The notes: generated by a model not told the origin, from the letters alone. DNA of 64,000 nucleotides from Phoebastria nigripes (GCA_035582835.1 JAYKAV010000289.1:803832-867831), one strand, 5' to 3'; positions 14,701-26,274 are shown, counted from the stretch's first letter. Program-made: numbers and translations.

Positions 14701-16949
14701 GCAGTCTCCTGCTGGATTGGCACTTCAGCATGAGCTGCATTTGTTCTTTGTGGGATGCGTTTTCTGTGGGAAACCTCTTGTGCCAAACCATGGGGTTTGG
14801 GGCAGAGCCCTGAGCTCCCTTGAGGCAGGGCTGTGCCTGTTAGATGCTGGTAAGGGACAATCCTGTTAGGTGGTTCCTTTGACTGGAGGTTTGCAGCTAT
14901 CCCCATCCATCCTGCATGTTCCTTATCTACTCTTTTGTGGATAAACAATCACTGTGCTCTGGCATCAGCTAGGAGCCGTCAGCTAGTTTGTAAACGGCTG
15001 TCCTTTCTCCTTTCAGGGGATATCAGAAACCTGCTAAAGTGGATCAAACAGAATCTGTTGAAAGAACGACCAGAATTATTTATGCAAGGGGAATCTGTGT
15101 AAGTACAGCTCTTATGAATCGTCCTTGTGTTTCTCTCTTGGTCCCCACAGTTTGGGCTACATTTTTCCTGTTGGTTGCAAGAAGCAAGTTAATGACCATG
15201 AATATATGGGATTTGCTAAAGTGATAATGGGAGGTGTCCCACACTACACCTCGCACTGTTCCACGGAGAGCGTCTTTTGCAGCCCTCACCCCAAATCTTT
15301 AAACCTTAAATGTGAAGCAGGGCCACATATACTTTCTCTCCGTTGTCACCTGGAGCAGCATAGCGCATGTATCCTCAATTCCAGGAGTTTTAGCAGGTCT
15401 GTCCGTTCCCTGCTGACATCACTGGGACTGAAGCAGTCACTCGGAGAAATGCCAACAAATATTTCTTCTGGGAAATGTATTTTTATTGTCAAAATGGGGC
15501 CAACCTCGTGGAGGGGAAAAAAAAAAAAGCCAAGAGAAATGGAGCAGAGTGAGCTGTGCAAGCCATCCCTGACTGCGGGGTGGCGCTGGGGGTGTTTAAC
15601 ATTCGTCACGGATCTTTGTGAGCTGAAGCGTGTGCCAGGTCCCCTGGTAACAGGAGAGACAATTGCAGGACACTGAAGATCAAAGAGGGGGAATCCCTTT
15701 GCCTGTAATCAGGGGCTCAGAGTGGATCCCGAGTGTTTACTGCCTTTGGTAGGGGCACCGGAATAGCTTTCCCTACCTTCACATCGAGCTTTCTGCGCTC
15801 GACTGTAGTGCGTGGGTTTTAATTACCTGGCTTTTCTACATCTTACGGAAATGTAGTCATCCCGGAGCATCCTCAGGAATGGTGCATTTTGATTCAAATG
15901 AGCTCTGGGATTGCTCCTGCCTCCCCTTTATTTGATCTAGAAAGGGCACAGACTGTACCTGTTTCCACCTCCGTGCTAGGATTCCTTTTTCTCTTTGGCT
16001 TTATAGGCAGTCAGCTTGTGATCTGTGCTGTAACATCCCTTGTTCTTAACTATTTGTGAAGCTTTTTAGCAGCCCTGTATCCTAATTATTTCTCTCTGTT
16101 CTGCAGGAGGCCAGGGATTTTGGTGCTCATCAACAACGCAGACTGGGAACTAATGGTCTGTACTCCTTCAGTTTGACTTTCTTTGTTGAAAATATTGCTC
16201 TGTCTGTTCTGTGGTTGCTCTCAGAGAAGCTATTTCTGATTCTTGCCCCAAGCGAAGCATCTCGTATTTGAGGGGGAAGGGGCAGGCTGGGATCTCTCTC
16301 CCTGTATTGTACTGTGGCTGTTCAGAAGCCTGGAGCCTTTCTCTAACCTGCTGAGTCTCATCAGCCAGCCAGTGTCTGAAGAGAGATCACCCATATTTCC
16401 TGGCCTCTGGCAACGGGCTTCGCACCTCTGGCTGCTAGCAGGTCTCCCCCACNCGTGGGGTAACAACTTAGTGGGTACCGGGCAGCTTCACGGCCCCAAG
16501 CAGGCTCCCTTCACTAGAGTAAGGTGGTGCCGTAGCAGGTGAAGGCAGCCCTGGGGGGATTTCTGCCCAAACAGGCAACTGGTAAATATCTTCCCTTTTC
16601 AGCCCACTGTTGTGCTCAGACAACAAACAGCCCCTAACTATTTTCCTGCCTCAGGCAACCACCTGTTCTGTCAAAACCCTGGTCCAGAAAGCGGTGTGGG
16701 ATAATGAAAGTCAGCTCCTTGTCTGATCTCTCACTTCTGCTTCCGTTAGGATGAAAACATCAGTCTATCCCCTTCTGCTCTCCCTAACACTCACCGTCTT
16801 TTTATGAGCTGTTTTCTCTTTGCAGCTAGTATTTGGAAATGACATTTAAACCATTTTTCATTTTTTTTCTTGGCCTGCAGGGTGAGCTGGATTATAAACT
16901 CCAGGACCAGGATAATGTGCTTTTCATCTCGACATTGCACGGCGGGTGA
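2755..16949 (+). CDS. URM1: Ubiquitin-related modifier 1 (coding exons 2-5; first exon outside window)
   Basis: URM1 is a small ubiquitin-fold protein. It acts as sulfur carrier for 2-thiolation of wobble uridine in cytosolic tRNAs, with MOCS3 and CTU1/CTU2, and as a protein modifier. Exons seen: 2755-2825, 15017-15098, 16107-16155 and 16881-16949. They read [18 protein letters not shown], then [20 protein letters not shown], then [16 protein letters not shown], then [20 protein letters not shown] and the diagnostic C-terminal Gly-Gly before TGA. All four splice phases join without a shift. The donor after exon 4 (GTCTGT) is weak but is the only one that fits. The start codon is not in the window; in human the missing N-terminus is about 12 residues. 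The 12.2 kb intron 2 is large for this compact locus. Identity is essentially certain from near-complete agreement with vertebrate URM1. Confidence 0.95.
3205..3248. repeat. TA/TG microsatellite
   Basis: Alternating purine-pyrimidine run of the form atatatatctatgtgtgtg followed by tatatatg, inside URM1 intron 2. It is short and imperfect. Confidence 0.7.
3834..4006 (+). repeat. MIR/CORE-type SINE relic
   Basis: The order of blocks matches the MIR-like SINEs of amniotes: 'gtggttaaggacagggacta' at the 5' side, 'gtgagtttagtcgtgttgct', 'taactttcccctgttgct', a 'gtagtgatac' block, and a 3' end 'gttaaagcacttaagatcct'. The element is heavily diverged and sits inside URM1 intron 2. This is from memory of the consensus; a repeat-library search would settle it. 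Confidence 0.6.
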
Positions 16950-17095
16950 ACTCCTGGAAAAACAAGAGGATGTAAATCCAAATCCCTGGGCAAAAAAAAC
17001 CCAAACAAAAACCTAAACCCACCCAAACCTCCCTTGAACTGCCTGTGCCCAGTCTGTGCATCTTCCCACCGCATTCACTTGTTACTAGACATCCA

Positions 17096-17101
17096 AATAA
17101 A
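17096..17101 (+). promoter_or_regulatory. URM1: Polyadenylation signal AATAAA of URM1
   Basis: A canonical AATAAA lies 147 bases after the URM1 stop codon (16947-16949). T-rich sequence with TTTTGG follows within about 45 bases. This implies a short 3' UTR. A longer alternative 3' UTR cannot be excluded. Confidence 0.6.
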
Positions 17102-19300
17102 GCCCCGCCAGCACGCGGCCTGCTGTCCACCACAACAGCATCCATCTTTTGGTCCTCATTTCACCTCTTCTGACTGCACTTCCAGGTACCCTAACGAGCA
17201 GAGAGCACCTGCAGCGTGTGCGACTTTGTCTTTCCATGATGGGAGGAAGAGGGGTGCTGAACCTCGAGTAGGATGGTGTGTCTTCACAGGCAATGAGGTG
17301 TTCTGGGGGAGTTGTGCCTGCTTTGGGGCAAGGCTGGGGTGCCTCTGCTTTGGTGCTGGGAACTGGGATTCTTTTAACACAATGCTTAGTGTTGATACAG
17401 TCTGTGCACGAGCCACGGGAAGGGAGAGACGTGAAGTGCAAGGAAACAAAAGGTGACTTTACTAGTTTTTCTCTGAGGTGGCAGACATTACAGCTTCAGA
17501 GCCCTCTGTAGTGGCTTTCCACTTGTCGTGATATTTATTTGTGGGAAGTAGGACAGAAATAGGCTTTTTTGGTTGTGTTTTTCTGATGCCGTAGGCCTCT
17601 TTCATACCTGAGCTGAGGCAGGGTGAAGTGCTAGCCCACAAACAACATCAATTTATAACCATTTGGTTGGAGGGGAAACAAACCCGTGCCCGGCCTGAGA
17701 CAGCATGGAGTGATAAGGGCAGCAAATGATCTTTCTGTCACCACGATGGACAGAATTGATCAGCCTCCCTTGCGTTCTGTGCAGGTGGGGAGCGGTGGGG
17801 AGCTGCCTTGCTGCAGCCTGGACGGGGAAGGGCTGGGGCTGGAGATGAACGGTTAAAGCGCGGAGTCAGTGGCTTTTAACCCTTTCCGTCAGTGGGAGGG
17901 GGAGGCTTCTTGCTGCGCACCCTGAGGAAGTCCTGTGAGCGCAGCGGAAGTGGGTGTGCGCGGCTCTGCTAGGGCACGGATGCTGTTTGGTTTCCAGAAG
18001 TTTCCTCGGACAGACGGACTGGTCTGCCTGCCAGCCGGGAGGCCACGGTGGGAGCAAAGGGAAAGGATCAGAGAGGATAGCGTTGGCGCCAACAGGTCTG
18101 AAATGTGCTGCGCGAGCTTCTAGGAGTGTCCGACCAGGGTTGTCCTTCCTGTGCTCCCCCCTGCCCTGCTCACCTGCATTTTGGCACGGCTCCGGTAGCA
18201 CGCGGTGATCCCTGGCAGCAGCGCTCCTGCCTGAGCAGCGGCTCTCCCGGGGCAGAGGGCTTGCTGGTGCCGTAAGCTCAATCGGTGCACATCTCGGAGC
18301 TGATCTGCACCACGTACTGCTCGCCCTGTCCTCGATCTCCGGGAGCTGCCGAGGAGGAGCAGTGGTGAGCAGTGCAGTGTACCAGCCCCTGCTCAGGCAG
18401 CCTGGCCTGAGTGCTCTGTACAAGGAGCCTTTCCNGTCCTGCGCCTGACAGAGGAGTTACTCTGTCTGACGCGGAGGGAGTGCCAAAGAGTAATTCCCCT
18501 GTCTGACTTCTCCGGTGACTCCTTTCTCACGTTTACCCCACCACAACCTGCGTAACTAAAAGCACCCACGGACTACGATGCTGCTGCATCTGAGAAACCC
18601 TAACTTCAAGCCCACTGCTGGTAATGAATTGATATTCAGCCTTTTCCAAATCCAGCCGCAGCAACTCGAGTCCAGCTTGCACTGTTTGTAAATGACACGG
18701 ACGGGCCAAAGGCTCTTCTCTGTCCTGAGTTCACGGCCGTAAGCTTTGCTGGGCCGGGGGAACGGAGGGGGGATTCCAGGTGACAGTAGGAGCTGGCTGA
18801 AAAACAACGAACCTGTGTGGCGTGCAGCTTGAAATGGACTTAAACCCAAGTGGGAAAAGGCAGGTTCGTCTTCAGCACTGCTGCCTGCCCTATCTCTACG
18901 CTGCGTTTTTGCCTTAGGCTGGGCTTGTCTGTTCTTATCCCCCCCAGCTGTTTGCTCACGATAGGATGAGTTCCTTCCCTGGGAGGTGTTACTCCCCTTG
19001 CTAGCGCAGGTAGACCCAGATGGCTTAGCTCCTGCTGTAGTAAAAGCTGCCAATCATTGCTAAAAAAAGCTAGAAATGGGAAGATGAGGGAAGCCAGGGG
19101 AGGGGAGAAGAGGGGTACAGCAAAATCCTGTAACAAAAAAAAAAAAAAAAAGTTTCTGAAATAAAAGCCTTTTAAAATATTCTCTGCCTCCAGCTTTGTC
19201 CTAGATAGGCTCTCGGTGAAATTTTGCTTGGATCTTGTAATGCTTCCCTTCTCCTCCTGGGTTTCCTTGGCAGCCCCGGCCGAGTCGCTTGGCTTGTGGA
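17102..19300. other. URM1 3' flank, no gene recognised
   Basis: Mixed-composition intergenic sequence that grows GC-rich from about 17.8 kb. Several overlapping open frames on both strands (for example 17866-18423 - and 18556-19053 -) look like GC-rich chance frames: no family resemblance, no codon-use signal, and no splice context. An A-run occurs at 19135-19151. Confidence 0.5.
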
Positions 19301-20066
19301 GTCATAAAGCCTCTCTGTTAAGAGCCTTCCTCCCGGTCGTGGTTTCGTGGGGGCTGCTCCGGGAGGACGCGGGACCGCTGCAGCCCTCGGCTCCGCTCCC
19401 GCCTCGTCCCCTCCGAGCCCCGCCGCGGCGGTGAGATCCCGGCCCCGCAGCCCTCGGCCAGGGGGGAGCCCGGGGCCGGGCCGCTCTCCGCCGAGCCCAG
19501 CCGGTGCCCGAGCGGCGGGGACGGTTCCCGGCTCGGCGGAGACCGGGGGCTGCGGCAGGAGGAGGAGGAGGGTGTCCCGGCCGGCGGGGACCTCGGCCCC
19601 CGGTGCAGAGGGGTCCCGGCCGGGCGCCCGCCGAAATAAATTAAATGAAATTAAAACGCAATTAAAAAAAAAAAAAAAACCAACAAAAAAACGGAAGGAT
19701 AAACCGGGTTGGAGCCGCAGGGCCGGGGCGCCCGCCCGCCCGCCGCGCTCGGCTCCGTCCCCGCCGCCCCCGGCGAAGCACCGGAGCCGCCGGCTCGGCT
19801 CCTCCATCCCTGCCCGGTCCCTGCCCGGCCGGGGCTGTCCGTCCCGGTGAGGACCCGGCCGATATTCGACGCATTCGCACTGAACCCCCCGGCAGCGCCG
19901 AGCGGTGCGGAGCCGCCGGTGCTGGTCTAGTTTCCTTGAGACGCTCGGTAAGGCTTCCCGGGCTGCAGCCGGGAACGGTTACCTTGCCGCGCCCCGGGCC
20001 CGGGGAAGCTCCGTCCTTCTTCCTCCGCCCCAAAGCACCTTCCTGGAGCCCAGCCGGTGGAGTTGA

Positions 20067-20155
20067 AATCTCTGCTACAGATGTCCAGACACAATTCTTG
20101 GTTCGTACGGCTCCATCGCACAAGAATTGCGTTTGGACAATCAGGAGCGGAGATT
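20067..20155 (-). ncRNA. MIR219A2: miR-219 precursor hairpin (mir-219a-2 on minus strand, mir-219b on plus)
   Basis: miR-219 promotes oligodendrocyte differentiation by silencing progenitor genes. On the minus strand the 5' arm at 20143-20123 is an exact 21-base match to the miR-219-5p I know. The 3' arm at 20098-20077 matches the known miR-219a-2-3p except for one base (a T where the known sequence has G). The lower stem continues: 20067-20076 pairs with 20146-20155 with one wobble. Downstream of the 3' arm on the minus strand, CNNC-type motifs fall about 12-18 bases past the arm, as in efficient Drosha substrates. Because the hairpin is palindromic, the plus strand encodes the mir-219b form. 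Its position between URM1 and CERCAM, opposite in strand to URM1, matches human MIR219A2/MIR219B. Confidence 0.95.
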
Positions 20156-21319
20156 CCCGTCCCGGGCTCGCGGGATCTTCCAGGGGGAATCCGGCTGGAG
20201 CCTGGAAAACAAGGACACAGGGGCACCGAGCCGGCTGCCCGCCGCCGCCCGCTCCCCGCTCCCCGCTCCCCGGCCCTGCGGAGCCGCTTCTCTGGCCCCA
20301 ACAAGTTTCTAGCGCAGCCGCGGCGCTTCGCACCCCGGTTTCGATTTAATGGCACCGCGAGGGGTTCAATTTTATCAATTCGTTTCTTACCCCTCAGAAA
20401 AAAAAAAAAAACACACAAAAAAAATCAGACCTTGGAAACCAACATCAAGCGAAAAAAAAAAAGAAAAAAATAAAAAAAGAAAAAAAGCCAGAAAACGAAA
20501 ACCAGCGATCCATCCCCGCCGGAGCAGCCCCGGTGGAGCGGGGGCTCGGTGCGCCGGGGCCGGCTGCCGCCGGCGGGGCTCGGTGCCGCCGGCAGCCCCG
20601 GGGCTGGGCGGGGGTGATGCCGCGGGGCTGCGGGCACAGAGCCCCGGCCCCGCGCTGCGGCCGCCGCCGCTCCTGCCGCGGAGAATTAACCAATTCCAAG
20701 CGGATCGCCCTCAAAATTCGGGCACTTTGAAAAATCGCCGAAATTTATAAATGCCCAACTGGGGAGGGGGGGGGAAATATTATTAATAATAATAAAAATT
20801 AAAGAAAAAGAGGAAAAATCCAGGCTTCTTCCCCAGCCCCTTCTCAACGACCGGCTCCCACGAAGTTGGGAACAAACCCCCCCTCTCCAGCCAGGGAAAA
20901 TCCCGGCCGCTGCCGGCGCTTCCCCCTGCCGGTGCCGGTGCCGGTGGCCGTGGCCGCTCCGCGGCGGGGCCGGGCAGGTCCCCCCGGGGGAGGGCTGAGG
21001 GCTGAGGACGGGCGAGCGGCGGACCCCCGGCTGCCCGAGCCGCCCTCCGCCCCGGCGGCCCGCGGGGCTCCGAGTTTCCTCGGGGCGCGGAAAGTGCGTC
21101 CCGCGGGGGCGGAGCGGGCGGCCCCCGCGGCTCGGCGGGGCACAACGGCGGGGCTACCGCTGCACCTGCCGCCGGCCCGGAGCCGAGCCGAGCCGCCCCG
21201 GCTCTGCCCCTCTTCCTCCACGCCGTATCCAGCCGGCAGGGTCCCAAATCCGCCCGGGAGGGATGCGCACACCGGGGCTCTGCGGGCTGCGCCGGGGCCG
21301 GGCAGGGCTTTTAGTTGAA

Positions 21320-21512
21320 CGGCACAACAATAAATGTGTTGCAGAGCCGGCGAGAAAAGAATGGGGATGACCTTCAATTGGTACTGGATTTGAATAACAC
21401 CACGGGGTGATAAATGCCCATTGTGTTTTAGGAGTAATGAATCTCCACTGTCTCTATAGCACAGAAACAGCAGCTGCAACCTGGAGCCAGCCATCTCTTA
21501 AAGACACAGCTC
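21320..21512. promoter_or_regulatory. Candidate conserved element near miR-219 (AT-rich island)
   Basis: An abrupt AT-rich, non-repetitive island of about 190 bases inside GC-rich DNA, 1.2 kb from the miR-219 hairpin. It holds SOX-like cores (acaacaataaatg; cccattgtg) and homeobox-like TAATGA. Composition contrast and position suggest a regulatory element. Function is inference; no alignment was available. Confidence 0.35.
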
Positions 21513-21837
21513 CCAAACCCCAGCCCCCGGCCCGGCTCGGCACGGCCCGGCCCGGCCCGGCCCGGAACCCCCGCACCCGCCCGGGCCCGGTGCTCGGGGG
21601 CCCGGGGTGCGCCCTGGCTCGGGGTCTCGGCGCCCGGCCCTGGGGACGGCCGGGCTGGGCCCCACTCGAGGTTGTGGGGGTCCCCCCCGAGCCGCCGGGC
21701 AGGGCTGGGGTCCTCTCCCACCCCCCCGGTCCCCCTTGGGGTATGGGGTCCTGCTGTCGCGGGGGTGGCACTGCCCGGGTCCCCCGTGGGGTATGGGGTC
21801 ACCTGCACCCCCCCCGACCCCCCACAGCAGGGAAAGT

Positions 21838-21892
21838 GCTGGGGATAAATAATGCTCATTGTTTTCCCCTAATGAATATTACCGACCTGCCA
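21838..21892. promoter_or_regulatory. Candidate conserved element near miR-219 (SOX/homeobox-like)
   Basis: A 55-base AT-rich island in GC-rich surroundings with a SOX-like core (cattgtttt) followed by taatgaatatt. It lies 1.7 kb from the miR-219 hairpin. I list it because of its sharp compositional edge and motif pairing; the regulatory role is inferred. Confidence 0.3.
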
Positions 21893-22819
21893 GGCCGGCA
21901 GCTGCGGGCTCCGGCCGGGGGAGCGGGGGCATCGCCTGCCTCTCCCCGCCCGGGGACCCCCCCAGCCCCGCCTGCCGGGGGTCTCCGCAGCCGCGGGGAA
22001 GAGCGTGGGGCTGGCCCCTGCCTTCACCCCATCGCTGCCTGCCACCACCTTGGGTGTCACCGGGNAGTTGGGGTCCCTGGGCAGAACCAAGGGGGGTTGG
22101 GGAGTGGGGGGTGGGGGCTGGGAGGGGTCGTCGGGGGCGTCCCTGCCCCTCCTCACCTCCCCCTGTGTCCTCGCACAGGGTCTGGCCGCACGGGGAGAGG
22201 GATCGGTTCGTGCTGGGAGAGAAATGCCCCTTGGAGCAGCCCAGCCCCGCAGAGCTGCGGGGTGACCCCAGTCCCTGTCCCCGGCCCGCAGCGATGTCCC
22301 CTGCCCGCAGCGGGGCCAGGCCTGGGGCAGGGGACAGCCCGGGGCTGGGGTTAGGCCTGAGCTCAGAGCAGGGACCAATGGGGCAGGGATCTGTGACCGG
22401 GGGGCTGCTCGCCCACGGAGGCTCACTCCTGGCCCCGGGAGGTTTTGTCCACCCTGCAGAGGCACAAATGTGTCCCAGGGCCTGGGGACAGCCACGTTCC
22501 CGCAGCCCCTGCCCCATGCCATGGCCGGGCCAGGGGGATGCCCAGATCCTGCCATGGCCATGCGCCGCCTTCCGAAGGGCTCCCCTGCCTCCCCACACCT
22601 CCCTGCCAGCGCTATTAGCAATAAACCCAATTCCTAGGAGTGTGAAAATCAAAAGAAATCCAGCATTTAAAAAAAAAAAAGAGCATCAGCAACAGCTGAA
22701 GGCCCCTGTGCTGGGTTGCAGCCATCGCCCGGGACTGGCCGGCTCTTTGGGACACAGGAACCATCGGAGGGAAGCCCCCATCGACGCTCCCGGGCACTCC
22801 AGCATTGTTTTAGCCCCAA

Positions 22820-23290
22820 ACCTACCGGCCTTTTAACTTGCTTTAATTCCTAATGCTGCCCCCGCACCTTTTTTTTTGAAGTCTCTTTCCCAAATCTCGG
22901 CCGAGTTAATGAAGTTATGTGATCCTATAAATGTTAATTGTCTAAACTTCTCTTCTCTCCCCTTTTTTTTTTTTTTTTATCTCTCTCCTCCTTGCTGCTT
23001 TCTGCTCCACTTGTAATAAAGAAAATATCTTGGCTGGTCTTAGCCAGTTGCTTGGCAACCTCAATAGAAAAAAAGAGAACAGAATGTAACCAATCCCGAG
23101 ACAACCGAAAGATTTTGGTGACATGTGACCTCTCCGAAAAGGGCAGCCTTAAACTGTCCCTTCTGTCCTTTGCTCCTGACCATTAGGGTCTCTCGCCCTC
23201 CCCCCCCGGCTCCTTACACCAATAAATATGGATTAGTGAAATACTTTTTCCCACACTGATGAAAAGCCGGGATTGATCTTTCCACCTCCT
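22820..23290. promoter_or_regulatory. Candidate conserved noncoding element with RFX X-box
   Basis: About 470 bases of balanced composition between GC-rich, repeat-laden stretches. It has a long T-tract (22960-22980), a near-palindromic X-box-like site GTTGCTTGGCAACC at 23047-23060 (RFX family consensus), a CCAAT at 23090-23094 and homeobox-like TTAATG/TTAATT cores. It lacks tandem repeats and reading frames. I infer an enhancer in the miR-219/CERCAM interval. Confidence 0.35.
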
Positions 23291-23767
23291 TTATGTACCA
23301 ACCTGACAAGTTTCTAAACAAAATTAAGAGGGAAGAGGCGAAAGGAGCCATCCTGGGTTGGGCAGCCCGGGGACGGATCCTGCCCCACCATGGGGATGGG
23401 GGGGCCCCGACAGGGCGCTGGCGCCGGCCGTGCCGGGCTGTGGTCTGCTCGGCCGCCATCCGGACCTGCCCTCTGTGTGCCGGGGAGCGCAGTGCCAGCG
23501 GGTTAGGAACTAAAATGTAGTTTTTCTGACCCAAAAGGGGGAAAAAATAAAGCCCTGGCCCAGNCCTGTGCTCCCTTGGTGGGTGCCTGTGTATCCTGGG
23601 GGGACCTGTCCTGCTCCTCGCCGCGGAGCCCCAGCGCTCGCGGGCGGCCAGGGAAGTTGTCTGCAAATTACATTTCATCCTGGAAAAAAAAACCACAACA
23701 TGATGTCATTGGCTTTCTGATGCATCCCGCCGGCGCCCCTCCACCTGCCACCGGCCTCCGCTCCACC

Positions 23768-23911
23768 AGCCTCGGCACGGCCATGAGCCTCGGCATGCCG
23801 GTCAGCCTCGGCACGCCGGTCAGCCTCGGCATGGTGGTGAGCCTCGGCACGGCAGACAGCCTCCGCACGGCGGTGAGCCTCAGCACACCGGTCAGCCTCG
23901 GCACGGCGGTC
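23768..23911. repeat. 18-bp tandem repeat, 8 copies
   Basis: Eight consecutive 18-base units of the form agcctcggcacgccggtc with a few substitutions each. As 18 is divisible by three, all frames stay open on both strands, giving artificial hexapeptide-repeat open frames. No gene context supports translation. Confidence 0.9.
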
Positions 23912-24918
23912 GGTGATCAGGCTCCTGCCCTCCCACCGGCCCCCCGGCTCTCGGCTTTCCCAGGCTCCCAGCGCGGTGAATACCTCTTTCACCAGCAGTT
24001 CCCCTCTTCCCAAAAAAGCATCACCTTGCCAGCTCCCTTCCTCTTACCGGCTGCCAGGAAAATAAAAATTAGGGCAAGGAGAGGGAGAGAGAGAAAAGCC
24101 AATGAACTTATTTCCAGCTTTTCCTTCGGATCAGCTGTCCAGCACTGGGAGAAAAATATTTCTCCTGTAAAAAAATCCCCTCTCTGTGCAGGCTCCGAGC
24201 CCTTCGGCACCAGGACGCTGGCCGGAGACGCAGGCTCAGCGCGGCGGCGGAGGACACTGTAAGTTGGGCGTCTGCTTAAGCAGTTTCCTGGCTTTTTTGG
24301 GGGGATTTTTGCCACTGTTTGGGGCTGAGCTCCCCCAGGGATGGAGGAGGAGGGTTGGGGCAGGGGGCAGTTAGAAAAAGGGGAGTTTGGGGGGGGCGCA
24401 GGCTGCGAGGTGCCGGCAGGGTGGGCACCGGCATGGTGCCCGTGCNGGCGGTGGCGGGTGGTGCTGGGCACCGGTGGCCCCGGGGTGCACAAAGCCCCTT
24501 TTGAGCAGCGCACAGAGGAGCTGCTCATCCCTTGCCCGGCCCTCGGCCCCGGGGCCGGCCTCAGGAGAGGAGAGTGGGACCCCAGCCCTGGACACCCGGG
24601 GAGGGCCGATGGCGGGGGACTCAGGGCTCTGGGGCTGCCTGTCCCCCCAGCTGGGGATGGCTGCCCAGGGGGGGCCTGGCCCCAGTCCAAGCCCTGACCC
24701 GTGGGGTGCCCACAGCCCCCCGGGACAGGCTGGTCCCTGGCCAGCCCCGCTGGCGTGGGGCGCTGCGGGGAGCTGGGGGTGCCCCAGCCGTCCCACATGG
24801 GGATGGGGGACCTGCTCCCTCCTCCCATGGGTGACAATGACACCCATGAAGCCATCAGACCCTGGTCCCCAGGGTGGCCGCGGGGGAGGGCTGCGGTAGG
24901 GGCTGGGATGCAGAGTCT

Positions 24919-25006
24919 GGTGGGACCCAGTGGGACTGACCCCGTGGGACCCAGTGGCACCTGATGGGACCCAATGGGACCCGGTGGGACCCGGTGGGCC
25001 CTGGCT
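24919..25006. repeat. 10-bp tandem repeat (gtgggaccca)
   Basis: Imperfect tandem copies of gtgggaccca/gtgggacccg in G-rich intergenic DNA, with one interruption near 24936-24948. Confidence 0.8.
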
Positions 25007-26274
25007 GCTCTGCCGCCGAGGCCGGCTGGCCAGGCACAATACCACAGCCCCGCTCCTGAGCCGCCGCCGAAGCCCCTTTCCCAGCACCGAGCGCCTTTGT
25101 CTCGCCTTTGTGATGGAAAGAGCCCCCCCTCCTAAATCACGGCCCTGACACCCCCATTGTCTCCTTCCCGGGGAGGTTTGAAACTTCCCCCCCCCTCCCG
25201 AGGTCAGGAATGTGGCTGGTTTCTATTGGGACGGAGGAGCAGGGCTGGGTGGGGGGCTACGGGGTCACGCTGGCTCGGCGGGTCAACCCNAAAACAAAAC
25301 CTTTTGAAATACCTACTCTCCATCACTGCCAACATTGTCCCCTGCCAGCGGGGGCCTGGCACGGCCCCTCGACGCCTCCAGACCGGCCGCTGCCCACCCC
25401 AGCGGTCAGCATCTGGGGGGGGACAGAAGGGTATTGTGCCGAAGGGGACAGCTTTGTTTTCGGTCACAGCTGCCCCGGGTTGGGACGGGGACCGACCGCC
25501 AGCCCCGCTGAGGGGGAGAGGAGGGAGGGGATGGAGGGGACGGAGGGGATGGGAGCACACGGGTCAGTGCCTCGCAGGGGGGGACCCATCCCATCGGGGT
25601 ACTCCTCTGTTGCCGTCCCTCCGAGAGGGCACAGCGGGGGGACGGCGAGCAGCTCCCCATCGTCCCCGGGGTGAAGCCCCAGCAGGGTGTGCGGCTTCTC
25701 CCTGCCCAGTGGGGACAGGGCAGCCTGGGGTTGGCCTCCTGCCTCAGTTTCCCCTTGCTGAGGGAGGCATCCCTCTGCCTGCTCCCATGGGCTGACGGGT
25801 GCCCAGGGTCCCCTTTGACACCCAGAGCTGGGGGATGCTGGCCCTCGGCACAGCTGGCTCTGATGCTGGCAGACATGGTCCACCCTGGGGAGAAAAGGGA
25901 CCATTTTAGGGCCAAGCCGGCTGCGCCACCCGGGAGAGATGTGCCCGCATGGCTCAGATGTGGCTCCAAGTGCCACGGTGCCTTGCAGGTGGAGCAGAGC
26001 ATCCCGCACAGCCCCTGGCTCCCTGCTCCCAGTGGGGCATGAAGCGGGGCCCTGGGGGAGGCTTCTCTCTCCCTGATGTTCGCAGCCCACCAGGAACACC
26101 CCAGGCTGCCTCCCGACAGGCCAAGGTGTGGGGGAGACACAGCCCAGCGGGCGCCAGGGCCAGCGATGCATCTCTGCCCCATTTANGGTGGCACGGATTT
26201 CCCTGTCTCCACCAGCCAGGATGGGGATGCTGCTCCTGCCGGTCTCCAGCTCATCTGGCAGAGCATCTCTTGGG

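Larger units (their letters stand above)
2826..15016 (+). other. URM1: URM1 intron 2 (12.2 kb)
   Basis: A long intron of moderate GC. It contains a SINE relic (3834-4006) and a TA/TG microsatellite (3205-3248). Isolated reading frames of up to about 150 codons occur (for example 10010-10465 +, 10081-10431 -, 7406-8002 +), but none resembles a known family or is flanked by coherent splice sites. A GC-richer patch covers about 12.9-13.9 kb. I see no RNA gene or nested gene. Confidence 0.55.
19320..22600. promoter_or_regulatory. Extended CpG-rich region around miR-219
   Basis: Very GC-rich, CpG-dense sequence interrupted by small AT-rich islands at about 19635-19700, 20395-20510, 20740-20820, 21320-21510 and 21840-21890. 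It encloses the miR-219 hairpin at 20067-20155. Its open frames (several over 150 codons, low-complexity Pro/Arg/Gly/Ala) are what random GC-rich sequence gives. I infer a CpG island that serves the primary miR-219 transcript(s). No transcription start can be fixed from sequence. Confidence 0.5.

Noticed and set aside
19172..22836. Multiple 150-320 codon frames in the miR-219 CpG region
   Set aside because: Low-complexity Pro/Arg/Gly/Ala frames on all strands, expected for very high GC sequence.
23768..23911. CRISPR-like regular repeats
   Set aside because: Head-to-tail 18-bp repeats without spacers in a vertebrate genome. This is a simple tandem repeat.
23576..24262. 228-codon frame with a hexapeptide-like repeat
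   Set aside because: It is a by-product of the 18-bp tandem repeat, which keeps every frame open. No gene context.
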